Source: Anagrus nilaparvatae
Lineage: Eukaryota > Arthropoda > Insecta > Hymenoptera > Mymaridae
Assembly: GCA_022575985.1 (NCBI GenBank)
Contig: JAKSXM010000007.1
Location: 16,866,501 to 16,930,500 of the forward strand
Length of the DNA stretch: 64,000 bases
Direction of reading: 5' to 3'
Part shown: positions 23,501 to 34,768 of the stretch, one piece after another
Layout: each line of letters opens with the position of its first letter
Numbering within the stretch: the stretch's first letter is position 1
Notes under the pieces: model-generated
What the model saw: the letters and a program-made list of their open reading frames with translations, nothing else
Told to the model about the DNA's origin: nothing
The model's database searches: none
Made by a program: the position numbers and the translations under genes

Positions 23501-24755
23501 TCGAAAAAAAGCTTCTTATATTTGTTCAAAAGAGAAGAGTATACATATCCTACATCTTATACTTGAAAATCTTCTAACAAGAAACTTGTAAGAAACGCCT
23601 CAGTGTTTGTATAAGCCATAGAATATATAGATATATATATATAGATTCATAAAAAGTAATGTCCAGTTTTCTTTTTAAAGGTTAAAGTAACAAATCACTG
23701 AGATAAATGGGAAACTATAAGATAGAACCCTAATAATCCACGCTGAATGGATTTAAACCATACCGTACCTTGCTTCTCCTGTTATATAAGCAAAAGATCT
23801 ATTTTCTTTAGAGAATTTTTTTCCTTCTTGTAAATGAGATTTTATCCTCGATTAAAGGTTTTCATGTTATTTTTTTTTTCTCTTATTGATATGAGTTTTT
23901 TTTTATGTATAAATTAATTATATTGAGCAAAAAAAAATTTAATTTATGCATGCTTTCGTTCTATAGAATTTGAAAGTTTGAAGAATTGTTCTAAAATTAT
24001 CAGGAGAACTTGTATAATTTAATTGAACTTTATTCTCTCTTTTCATTATAATACATATTGATGAATTTTCTCATTGTTTGGTTTAGGCAAATAATTTGAA
24101 AGATATTTTACTCAACTTGTTTACAATGCTTAAATATTATTTGTTTGAAAATCTCTTTAAATTAAATTAAAATAAAAATATTTTTTCAAATTCGATTAAA
24201 AAATAAAGATTTTTTTGAGATAAATTTTTCTTTATCAATTGATCCAGTTTTAAAGAATTTTTTAAACCTAAAAATTAGCATTATTTAAATTTTTTCTATA
24301 CTTTTTGCTTATCAGTAGGGAGGAAACCTTAATTTTCCACAGTGGATACAAGCCCGCGTGGGTATATAAGCATCCCCAAAATTGCGTCTCTTTAAATTAG
24401 CAAAAATTAATTTTTGTGCATTCTTTACTTTTTTGGCCGTAATATAGTATTTTAATCATTTTGCTGATACTAAATTGTTTTTAATTTTTCGAAACTTCTG
24501 AAATATATTATTTACTTATTAGATTAGATAAGAAACATAAATTGTATTAAGGAAATTTTTTTATCTTAAAAAATTTTTTTATATTATAAAAGCAATTATA
24601 ATGAGTAATAAAAATAAATTATAAAACATTTAACTTAAAAAAATGTTAAATAAAAATTTTCCTTTTAAAAAATTTACAAAATAAAGAGCAATAACAAGTA
24701 CATTAAATTTTAATTGCCATAAAAAGCTATTTCAAATTACTTCTACATTTTAAAA
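20575..24755. other. AT-rich intergenic stretch with scattered low-copy repeat blocks
   Basis: No gene recognised. A (TA)n run lies near 21783-21800. Blocks of the type 'GCCCNAAATCRCAGT', 'GTGCAATTNAGGCC', 'CTGGCC' and 'GTCGTAATA' occur reversed at about 21100-21190 and forward at about 23190-23275, with partial copies near 23005-23075 and 24415-24470, so a degenerate repeat family is present. A minus-strand frame at 23028-23273 lies within that repeat and resembles no protein. Confidence 0.5.
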
Positions 24756-25486
24756 ATGTTTATTAAATTATTTATAATTTTCAACATTTTATTAATAACT
24801 GCAATGATTGCTTTTGCTAAAGAAAAGTGTGTTGTAACTGGAAACGAAGTAAGTAGAAATAATTTTTTATGTCAAGCTATCCATATTCAGATATCTCGAA
24901 ATGTTACCTTTTTGTCTAAAATAGATAGAGAAGTTTGAAATTTAAAATATTCCGAACTAGACAACTTGATTTAAAAACATTAGGATTTAAAATTTAAATT
25001 TCAAATATTTCTGAGTAAAAAGTTATTTAAGTATTTATTTTAAATTTTTATTTATAAAATTACATTCTTGAAGCTAATCTTTTTAAAGGAGTTGGTATAT
25101 TTAAAAAAGTTGAAAAATGAAAGACAACTTAAAAAAAATTACAAATTTATCATTTTCATTTCCTTTATTGGTCATTTATTAGAAAGATTGCTAAAAAATT
25201 TTGTAAATGCGCCAAATGTTAGTAGACATTTTTAAAAAATTTTACTTTTTAACGATACGTTAGCTTTAGTGTAAAAAAAGGGTTCATGTGAAACATATTT
25301 TTCAAAACTCAATCAAACTTTCATATTTTAGCAAATGCAATAACTTAATTTTTAAATTACAGAAATCTTACATTTTAATTATTTTATTTATTTCAGTGTA
25401 CATCAACTAAAGATTGCTGTGGTGGAAGTCTTTGTTCTAAATCTAAAGAGGAAAAGAAAGGAATATGTTTGATAATACTGCCGTAG
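24756..25486 (+). CDS. Small secreted cysteine-rich peptide with knottin-like spacing, two exons, 60 aa
   Basis: Exon 1 at 24756-24848 encodes an N-terminal hydrophobic signal peptide of about 21 residues ending in Ala-Phe-Ala, then the first cysteine of the mature part. The intron at 24849-25396 has GTAAGT and TTTATTTCAG borders, phase 0. Exon 2 at 25397-25486 adds five more cysteines and a stop. The six cysteines are spaced C-x6-C-x5-CC-x4-C-x9-C, which fits the inhibitor cystine knot pattern. This fold is used in insects for protease inhibitors, antimicrobial or defence peptides and venom components; nothing here decides among them. The mature peptide would be about 39 residues, Lys- and Glu-rich between the last two cysteines. 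AATAAA occurs about 165 bp after the stop. It is the only ordinary-looking host gene in the window. Confidence 0.72.
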
Positions 25487-25754
25487 ATACGACAAAAACC
25501 CTTATCTAACATTTTGAATTACGCTTATGTAATTACAGACATCTAAAAATTAGTAAGGTGCCTTGACCAGTAACTCAAAATGTTAGTTACGGGGTTTCTT
25601 CACGCCGACGAAAGAATACTATAATGATTATGAAACAATGTAAATTATAAATAAATAATTATTTATATAAATAATTTTAAAAATTAATTTTATTTCTTCT
25701 ATGCGTATAATCTAATATTTTTTTATCATAAAACTGTGTAAGACGATGCTTAAG

Positions 25755-26005
25755 CAAAAAACTTATAACCGGTTTGTGTAAACACAATCAAAATTCATGG
25801 TTCATGTTTATTTATAGTTGAGTGGTAACCCAGATCATTCCAGATATCTGTCTATAAGTCCCTAAACCTGGATTATTCTAAATCCCAAAATTGAAACTAT
25901 TTTAAAACTCGTTTGACCCTCTCCCCTTAAACCGGACAAGTTTGACCCCCCCCTCCTTAATTTTCAAGTTCTTGTACTCCCTCTGTATAAACATGTTCCA
26001 TGTTA
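25755..26005 (-). repeat. Diverged reversed fragment of the Helitron-like family
   Basis: The sequence 'AAAAAACTTATAACCGGTTT' onward matches the reverse complement of about 31980-32045. The following run of 'TCCCTAAACC...GGATTATTCTAAATCCC' type repeats and C-runs matches the reversed 31780-31950 segment of the 29010-32868 element. It ends with a 'AAACATGTTCCATGTT' block also found at 30650-30665. It is an old fragment with no coding sequence. Confidence 0.6.
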
Positions 26006-27239
26006 AAAAATAAATTTCATATTATAAACAAAATAAAAATTTTAGTTTTTTTTAAGTAGAAAATTAAATTTTGATAATTATCTTAATTATTATTCTGATA
26101 CGGTTCTTTTTTTTTCATAATTTTAAAAACTTTTTTTATGTAAAACCTGAATGATTTGAATTATTTTTTATCTAAAAAAAAAAATTAAAAGTTAAATCGT
26201 TTTTTTAATATTTTAGCAAAATAATTCAGTCGAAAAGAAAACTTTTTAAAAACGAAAATAAAAAAATATTTTAATCGCAATGTCATATTAAATATGTTGA
26301 CGTTTTTTTCTTTATAAAAATATTTTTTTTTTAATATTCAAAATAAAATATAGAATTTAAATAAAATTTTTTTTTTTTGATATCAAATAGAAAAACTCTC
26401 AGTGAATTATAAAAAAAAAATTCCGACATATTTTATTGTATAATAATAATAATAAAAAAAGTATTTATATAAAAGTAACCGCAACTAGCAATGTTGACAA
26501 GAGATATCTAAAAAAGAAAAAAAAGAAATTTTTTTACATATGGATTTCAAAGAAAAAAGCTTTATACGTCATGTATAAAATTGACACGCAACCGGCTTCT
26601 TTAAAACCCTTTATAAACATTATTTTATTCCAGTCCCTTTTGACTTTAACTTGGATACGCATTCACTTTTGTAATATGATATTTTTTTTATTTTGATTTC
26701 AAGTACTTACGCAATATAAAATTAGTTACTTGCTTTGAAAAACACAGTTAATCAAAATATTATCATTGTTGTTTTTTTTTATGTTATTTATAAAATTGGC
26801 CATAAAATTTATCTGAATTCTTTGTACGATATTTACAAAATTATGCAATTCTGGTGTCTTAATTATTGTTAGTTAAGTTAATTAAGTTAAGTTTAGACCA
26901 TATGAGGAATTTGGTAATTTTTTTTGCAGTCGGAATCTGGGTCCACTTAGTTGATATGCATCTGCTGAACGCCAAGTTCATGCTGAGAGATTGATGTCCA
27001 CCAATAAAACCTTTATTAGAAGAGCAAAAAATTATTCTCTGCTTGTTAATCATTTTCAAAATTTTCAATTTTATGCTTTTAAAGGTTCTAATTTCATTGA
27101 ACTCTCTCTGACACCCAGTGGCGTAAACTTTTTAAAATTTCTAAAGATTTATCCATTTAAAGTAGATATTTATTTCATTGCATCAAAGTTTTTATTAAAT
27201 AAAACCATTGTTGACCCAAAAATATTCGACTCTCAAAGT
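26006..27239. other. AT-rich stretch, no gene recognised
   Basis: Contains many A and T runs. Overlapping frames at 26436-26696 and 26859-27284 on both strands look like chance: no domains, and the latter runs into a repeat. Confidence 0.5.
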
Positions 27240-27515
27240 TCAGTACCTTTGGATTACCAAATTACATCAAATAGTTATGGATGAATTTATTATGTTGAAA
27301 AAACATGCTGAGATCCGTTCATCCCAATTAGCCTTCTGGACCTAATTTTCAATGGCTAATCTGGGGCTAATTTTCAATGTTATGCTAAAACCTCACAAGT
27401 TATCCAAAATACTTCTGGTTGATCTCATTCTTTTAGTGCAAGTGTCGCCTTTCAAACGCCATAAATCACAACTTTTATTTTAATTTTCTCATCACAATAG
27501 CCAATAAACCAAATT
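27240..27515 (+). repeat. Dispersed repeat, second copy of 248-545
   Basis: Aligns block by block with 248-545, and its final part with 35440-35610 in the 2-kb foldback ('CCAATAAACCAAATTGACAC' against 'TCAATAAACCAAATGCCCAT'). It is followed by 'AAATGACCAATTTTTAAATTG' (split motif), also present in that foldback and in the Helitron-like copies. Confidence 0.7.
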
Positions 27516-28189
27516 GACACTTTCGCTAAAAATGACCAATTTTTAAATTGCTGCTATAATAAATATTTATACAAAAATAACTTTAATTACAACTTTAATC
27601 AAAATAAGAATTAGGAAATTTAATCAAATTTATGCTACTTGTATTTTCTCTATAAATAAGCATATAAATAACATTAAAATCTGAAAACCAAATTTTAGAT
27701 GTAAACTTTAAGAGAATCACGTTATATATTACTAAACTCGTATTGACGTACACTTTTAGATGATTGTGTCTGAAATAAATTATAATATTGGTTATATATT
27801 TTGTTTAGTAATTAATAAATTAAAAAAATTATTTCCTTTACGTCTGATATAGATTTAATAGTTGAACAAATAAAAAATCTACTTTTCCAATACTGAAAAT
27901 TGTTTTTTGGAAATTATTTTTAATTACATACTTATTTATATATACAAAAGCAGCTAAAATTGGTAATTCATTAAAATTATCAAAATGTTTTTAAATCGGC
28001 ACTAAAACTTGTTTAAAAATCATAATTTACATTAAATTATTGAAGAATATGTGTAAGTTGTTTTAAAATAAAAAATTTTTATTACAAGAAAAATTTAGTA
28101 CAAAAGACTAGATATTTTTTATCTATTGTATTAGGTGATTATTTGCTCAACAATTACCAAGAAATAAACTTTTTTTTTTAAATAAGCCA
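27516..28189. other. AT-rich stretch, nothing recognised
   Basis: No protein similarity or repeat structure beyond simple A/T richness could be seen. Confidence 0.5.
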
Positions 28190-28640
28190 AACATGTTTGC
28201 CACTAAGGCAGACAAAGAGCATGTTTTAAAAGATCATAAAAATTATACTGATAAAATGAATCAAATATTTAATGAAAATAGCCAGTACAATTTTAGACCC
28301 CACAAATATGGTCAGAAAAAGAATTTTTAATTTATTCAATGAATGGCCTTTTAAAGGATACTTCAGTGCTAAAATTTAAAGACTGGATATAATACTTAAA
28401 GATACAAATTTACCTAGAACGTATGGGTTGCACAAGATTCATAAATATGGACTCCCCTTGATGGTATTAATTTCCTGTGTAGACTCTTTATTATCTTATA
28501 ATTATATCATATTATATATGAATTTAGAAATTTAATAAAAGATAAAACAATTCCTGAGGACCATATTATGGCCTCTATCGATGTAGAATCAATTTTCCCT
28601 TCATACCGGTAGAACCAATAGTAAAAAGTAATAAAAAGTT
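28190..28640 (+). pseudogene. Penelope-like reverse transcriptase remnant
   Basis: The translation in shifting frames gives 'ATKADKEHVLKDHKNYTDKM', then 'NLPRTYGLHKIHKYGLPL' and 'SIDVESIFPSIPVE'. These match the order of Penelope-like element reverse transcriptase motifs (ADKG box; YGLPKIHK...PLRPIVS; SLDVxSLFTNIP). Frameshifts and stops break the frame (for example near 28378-28390). The YxDD catalytic region and the GIY-YIG endonuclease were not found, so this is a truncated dead copy. Confidence 0.72.
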
Positions 28641-29009
28641 ATGGTAAAAAAATTGTTTTAATGAATGTTTACCAAACTATCTTAAAATGGTTTGGAAATT
28701 TTAATGTAATTATTATATTTCCAATTAAATAATAAATATTACATACAAATTACTACCAGCACTACCTTTAGGGCTGTCGATTTCCCTTAATTTATTTTCT
28801 GTTGACGCATCTGTCTTACATACAGACCTCTAGCGGGCAACCACAAGAGTTGATGAACCACGGATGATTGTATAAGACTTTGAAAATACAAAAACGAGCA
28901 AAAAGATAATCTTGGGGGTGTTTTCGTATACACATATAATTCAGGGATGACGATTGCGTGTCATTTCAGACTTCACAATAATTTAATTATTTACACATAA
29001 TTAGATACT
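28641..29009. other. Degraded sequence downstream of the Penelope-like remnant
   Basis: May hold further decayed parts of the retroelement (reading such as 'LPALPLGLSISLNLFS' near 28760-28800 is weakly like the following motif), but this is not firm. The segment ends at the left end of the Helitron-like copy. Confidence 0.35.
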
Positions 29010-32000
29010 AATTATAGAGCGAAGCTCTACCTTAATGGATGCAAAAATCGACACCTTTCGGACACGATATAGCCAAAACGATCAAACGGAATGCTTTCAT
29101 TTTTTAAAACTGAGTTTATTTTATCGACTTAATGACCCCTATTGTTTTTGGGCCCAATCTGCTATTTCTAAAGGCATGTTTATTCTTGTACTTTTGCTTC
29201 ATACAGGTGAAAAACCTTCTAAATGTTATCCGCGCGATAAATTTCATAGCTTTTGCATAAACTTTGCATCAGTGAAATATCATAAAAATGCAAAATAACA
29301 CAAGATTCTTATATTTTTAGGCACGATCACCCTATGTATGCAATACATAGATGAAATCGTGCCTTATAAGTTTGTCAGGTCAAAAAACGGAAAAATTTCT
29401 AAATTGTCCAATTCGTGGAGAAATTTGGTCCCCAGGTCATTCCGATGCCTCTAAATGCTTATATTGCCTTGTTGTGTGTAGGGATGTATGTAAAAAAGTC
29501 TTTAAATTGTCCAATTTATGAAGGAATTTGGTCCCCAGGTCATTCCGATGCCTCTACATGCTTATATTGCCTTGGTGTGTGATAATAAATAATAGTTTTC
29601 AATTTATGAGATTGTGGATCCCATCAACGTTATTAAAGAGAAAATACTCAATAAATATGTGATCGTGCCTGAAATAAAAAAGCCTTAGCTTTTTTATAAT
29701 TCTTTATGATTTTTATTATTTATTAATTAATCCAAATTTTATTGAATTAAACATTTAACGCCCAAGAGCCTATCTACGAGTTCTAAATTAATTTTAAAAC
29801 CAAAATCTATTTTTCTAAAAATGTATCCATATGTTAAAAAGTCTCTATTCTCAGAATTTGATTTCAAACTTTCTATAAAATTAACCGGAAACTCATTATT
29901 TAGGGTAAAAGTTGGATACTAAAAAAAATCGACTCGTTGCTTATCAGTATTGTAAATAGCATCAAAAAAAGGTATACTTAATGAAGAATAATAAAATTTT
30001 CATTTTTTGTATATGTTTTAGGACACATTTTTTTTGCATGATTTTTCTTAATTTGAAAATGGCGGATGCAGAATTAGAAAAAATTACGAAAAACAAGTTG
30101 CATTAGATTATTTGTTTTTAGGAATATTTTTTGGAATTTTACATAAATAATGGTTTTAAAATTAATTTAGTATTCAAAAAGAAATCTAAACGTAAAATTT
30201 CAAATATTAATATTACATATATATTTTTGTACTAAACCTAGTTCAAATAATATGCAACTCCATCCGTATGCATTCTATGTATAATTCCATTATCATTGAA
30301 TTTTTTTATTCTTATACATTGATCAGTTTGAAAAATTGATTTGAAACTAATAACTTATAAGTTTTTAATTCTTCTGAAGGTTACTTCATTGAAATAAAAC
30401 CGAAATAAAACTTTGGGGACCCATAACTTTTTCTAGAACACGTCACCAAAAAAAGTCCTGCAACTCAAATTATTAGAAGTCTCTAAACCCGGAATATTTT
30501 AAGTCCCTAAACTTGAATTTTTCTAAGCCTCTCAAAGTAAATTATTCAAAGTCCCTAAATATAAAATATTTTAAGTTCCTAACCCCACATGATTTTTGAC
30601 ATTTGACCCCACTTGATTTTCAGATTCACAGGTTACCCCTCCTTAGAAACATGTTCAATGTTAAAACTACGATTTTTGCAGCAAATTGAAAAATTGATCA
30701 TTTTGGGACAAAAATGGGCATTCAATTTACTGACTGTAAAGAAGAGAATTTAATATAAAAAATTAGAAAGGTAATAATGTTTTGCAAACAAATAATCCTA
30801 AAGGACAAATAAAGAATTTTTAGAAAAAAGCTTTTTAGAAAATTGTTGAGACCTATAAAACCCATTTTTGTCTAAAATTGCAATTTTTGAGATAATTTAA
30901 AAATTAATCATTTCGGGACAAAAATGACCATTTGGTTAAATTGCTATAACATTGAGAAAAATTGCGGTATCCAAGGCTTGAAAAATAAAATAATAAAGTT
31001 AGCGGTTTCTTGTTAGAGAAAGCAAAGTAAAGACTCCGAAAAATCTGCCCTCTTATTGCATCTTTGTTAACTTTTTGCATAAGGGAACTTAAGCAAAATT
31101 TTTTCTTGCAAAATCTTTGTTATTACATGATCTTCCGGTGCTGGACATGGTATTTTTAAAGTCATATGACAAAATTAAATTCATAGGTTGGTATCAATGG
31201 TACCTCCGTACGTTGCGTCACTGGTGAAAATATCAAAAATGCAAAAATATTCATAAGTGTAGAAAAAAGTAAACATTGTAGTCCAAATTTACGCCAAAGT
31301 GTATGAAAGTAGATAAAAAGAGTTCAAAAATGATGCACAAGAATTCTCTAAAAAAATACATTTCGATCACAATTCGCCGGTTCCCAAAATTCTTTTGCAC
31401 ACTTCCGGGACACTTTTACACTCTTCTACTATATTTTGATGTGAGTAACGAAACGCGTTTTTTTAATTTTATATTATATTATTTATGTATTTCATTACTT
31501 GATTTTCTAAAACAAAAAATGTTTGTTCACTTATACTACGATATAATAGTGTTAGTGTGTGTTAATGCCCGGCAGGGGTGGGTAAAAAAGTGATGTTTTA
31601 GGGGGGGGGGGGTAAATACAGAGCGACCCAGAGCGGATGCATTGTTTGTTTATTAGTTAACCAATCGCAGCTAAGATTACAAGCATCAACAACTAGCGAT
31701 GCACCTAATAAAATAAAATTCACGTCCCACCCGGGATCACCGTGTATTGATGTTTTAGGGGGGGAAGGGTTGAAATATTAACGACGTTTTTAGGGGAGTG
31801 GGGTATGAAATGGACTTAGAATATTTCCGATTAAGGAACTTAGAATAATTTAAAGTGGGAGTAAGCACAAGAACTTAGAATACTTTAGGTTTATGGACTT
31901 AGGATAATTTATATTTTGGGATTTATTGTATAATTTCGATCTTAGGACTTATAATAATTAGGGAATATACGTTAAAACGTTATAAGTGAACATGATTCAT

Positions 32001-32868
32001 GATCGTTTGTTGTGTGAAAACACAAACCAGTTATAAGTTTTTTTCATTTTTTGTTAAATTCAGGGGTAGTTTTATCCATTTTTGCCCCCGTATAGGAGTC
32101 AGTAAATTAAATAAAAGTTAAAATAGGATAAAACTTTTTCAAATGCAAGATTAAAAGAAAAATAAAGAAAAAAACTCACATTGTATTTTTCCGATTTTAT
32201 CTTACCCTGGAGATACTTTTCAACACCAATAGTTAGCTCTAATATTCCTTTATTGATACAGAATAAAAGAATAAATTCAATATTTAGTTAATTACTCTTA
32301 AAATGTAGCACTATTAATTTGATCATTAGTTCCAAAATATTTTGAAAAAACTCATAAGATGGAAAGTTTCTGCTGTATTTTCCTATTTTCTAACCCAGTA
32401 GGACCCCAAATTCGGATTCAGCGACATACAAAACCTACAGAAGACTTTTTCTTTCTCTGGTTGACGAATTCCGAAACCGTTACACCACATTCTGACTTGT
32501 GTATAATATTATTTTGGTAATTATGTTAATTGAGGGGTATTAGAGTTCAGAGTAACTTTTTTGTTGTTGGTGAATTATAGAAAAAGGACGTAATAACAAA
32601 GTTCCGCCAACAAAAGTTTGGTTGAAATCTTTTCACCAAACAAATAACAAGGTTAAAAAATAAGATGCGGATTTTTGGTGTCCTTTTTGGCAAATACTTA
32701 AAAATACTAACTATGCTTAACATTTTTTTACGTCTTATTTAAACATTATTATTGAACTCAATCTAATCAAAGCTTTTAAAATCCCTAAATTAAAAAATTA
32801 CTGAAACTCTTTTTTTGCTTTTTTCTAACATGATCAGCTTCGCTCTACCCGTCTTTGACGGTATCTAG
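29010..32868 (+). mobile_element. Helitron-like element, copy 1 (3.86 kb, non-autonomous)
   Basis: Nearly the same sequence recurs at 54309-59152, and both copies share exactly the same ends. The left end is AATTATAGAGCGAAGCTCTACC-like, containing the small palindrome AGAGC-GAA-GCTCT. The right end is GCTTCGCTCTACC followed by the hairpin CCGTC-TTT-GACGG and TATCTAG. A 3' hairpin just before a CTAG end, no target duplication, and short inverted subterminal motifs fit a Helitron, perhaps of the Helentron/Helitron2 type because the flanks are T and T. No Rep/helicase frame is present. The interior contains long G runs (31603-31613, 31756-31762) and roughly 28-bp degenerate 'GGACTTAGAATAATTT' repeats. 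Flanking sequence differs between copies, which fixes the borders. Confidence 0.65.
32850..32868 (+). terminator. Helitron-like 3' end hairpin
   Basis: CCGTC TTT GACGG followed by TATCTAG. The second copy is at about 59134-59152. Hairpins here act as the 3' termination signal of rolling-circle transposition in Helitrons (family knowledge). Confidence 0.6.
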
Positions 32869-33297
32869 TAATTAGGTAGACTAAACTTATATTAATTACG
32901 GCATAATAGTTATTTTTTTACCGACTTGAATTTAATGAACATTTTTGGAAATTATAAATTGAAAATTGAAAATTGAAAATTGTAAGAACGACTAAGGAAG
33001 GCTAGTTGTCTAGAAAAGTATATTTTTTTTCAGCTTCTTTTTGGGTTCTGATTGGTTGTGGACGTTTTATTAATCCAATTTTCTGGTTGATTCAGAAAAG
33101 AGTGTACTTTAACGTGTTATTAAGAATCACACATTGAAAACAATTTTTTCTAATGCACATCATTTGTACATTTTAAAAAAAGCTTGAGTTCAAAACATGA
33201 AAGAATAACTACTGAATGACGTCATTCTCAAAAAAATTTACTAAAAATCACTCAAAATCTTGAGTTTTCCTCGGTGTAATTTAAAATTTTTAGTATA
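32869..33297. other. AT-rich spacer between Helitron-like copy and foldback
   Basis: No gene. It contains a short tandem 'AAATTGAAAATTG' run near 32950-32983. Confidence 0.5.
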
Positions 33298-34510
33298 ATA
33301 CTCCAGCCAAAATACGGGGAGGGGGTTCACTTACGGTTGCGAATACGATGTTTGCTCTAGTATAGGTTTTTTGGGTCACTGAACACGAAAATCGGGGTCG
33401 TTTGGTAAAGAAAATTCCGCTTCACCCTTAAATTTGCAAAAACTACCCCCAAAAGGGGTTATTTTTGTTGTCATCGCGTTCTGAGTCAATAGATTTATCC
33501 AAGAATTGGTTTTCAATGGTTTTTTGGGTCACAAATTAAGAAAACGAATTAAATCTTGATGATTTTTTAAGGTAGCATTAATATTTAACCCCTAAATTAG
33601 CTAAAACTACCGCCAAAAGGGGTTTTTTCGTTATTTTCGCACTTTCAGCGTTCAGACTAGGTCCAAAGGGTTTTTGGGTCGCTAATCAATAATTTTTGTG
33701 ATTTTTTAATGAAAAATTTATATTTTACCCTTAATCTAGTCTGAACGCAGAAAGTTTAAACATAGTCAAAACGCCCCTTTTGGGGGTAGTTTTAGCTAAT
33801 TTAAGGGTGAAATATAAATTTTTCATTAAAAAATCACAAAAATTATTGATTAGCGACCCCAAAACCCTTTGGACCTAGTCAGAACGCAAAAAGTTTGAAT
33901 ATAGCAGAAACGCCCCTTTTGGGGGTAGTTTTAGCTAATATAAGGGTAAAATACTAATTTTTCATTAAAAAAATCCATTAAATTCTTTTTCAATGGCCCA
34001 AAAAATCTTTGTGGACCTAATCTTGACGCAAAAAATGAAGACAAAGCAAAAATGCCCTTTTTGGGGGTAGTTTTAGGTAATTTAGGGGTGATATATTAAT
34101 TATTCATAACAAAAATCCATGAAATTCGTTTTCAGCGACTCAAAAAACCCTTGTGGATCAAACCTGTCCGCAAAAAGTGCGAAAATAGCGAAAACACCCC
34201 TTTTCGGGAGTAGTTTTAACTAATTTAGGGGTTAAATATTAATATTAACTTAAAAAATCTTCAAGATTCTTAATTAGCGACCCAAAAAACCCTTGAAAAC
34301 TTATTCTTCGATAAATCTATTGACTCAGAACGCGATGACATCAAAAATACCCCCTTTTGGGGGTTGTTTTTGCAAATTTAAGGGTGAAGTGCAATTTGTC
34401 TTACCAAATGACCCCGATTTTCATGTTCAGCGACCTAAAAAACCTATACTAGAGTAAATCACGTATTCGTCACTGTAAGTGTACCCAAACTCGTATTTTG
34501 ACTGGAGTAT
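33298..34510. mobile_element. Foldback element built of about 150-bp units, 1.2 kb
   Basis: Ends ATACTCCAGCCAAAATACG (33298) and CGTATTTTGACTGGAGTAT (ending 34510) are nearly perfect inverted repeats, and pairing extends through most of the element. The right part has about five head-to-tail units of roughly 145-165 bp, each with 'CCCCTTTTGGGGGTAGTTTT' (near 33775, 33915, 34060, 34200, 34355), and the left part two to three in the opposite direction. Each unit ends with a 'GCGACCCAAAAAACC' type motif. No protein is encoded. Flanks are AT/TA-rich, so a 2-bp duplication is possible but cannot be fixed. Confidence 0.75.
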
Positions 34511-34768
34511 AAATTTTGTCTGAAGAAATGACACAATAATATAATAAAGTTAAAGATTATAATCTAACAGTGTATACCATAACCTATTAAGTTAAAACCG
34601 TATAAATTATGCTTTTCACTTTATATCTTTAATAAATTATACTTTTCACTTTATATCTTTAATAATATAAACTCCGATAGTAAACTAAAAATTTTCTATT
34701 CGTTGATTTACATTTTAACCTAAAAGATATATGACATTAAACTTGTTCATACATATTGAATATATATA
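34511..34768. other. Short AT-rich spacer
   Basis: Contains a direct repeat of 'ATTATACTTTTCACTTTATA' near 34605-34660; otherwise nothing. Confidence 0.5.

Noticed and set aside
26991..27284. 97-codon frame
   Set aside because: Runs into a non-coding dispersed repeat and has no recognisable domain; opposed by another frame on the other strand.
29035..29298. Frame of 87 codons, also present in the second copy (54334-54594), with an 'HTGEKPSKC' stretch like a zinc-finger linker
   Set aside because: Conservation is explained by DNA identity of the two Helitron-like copies. The Cys/His spacing after the linker does not make a C2H2 finger, and the second copy ends differently.
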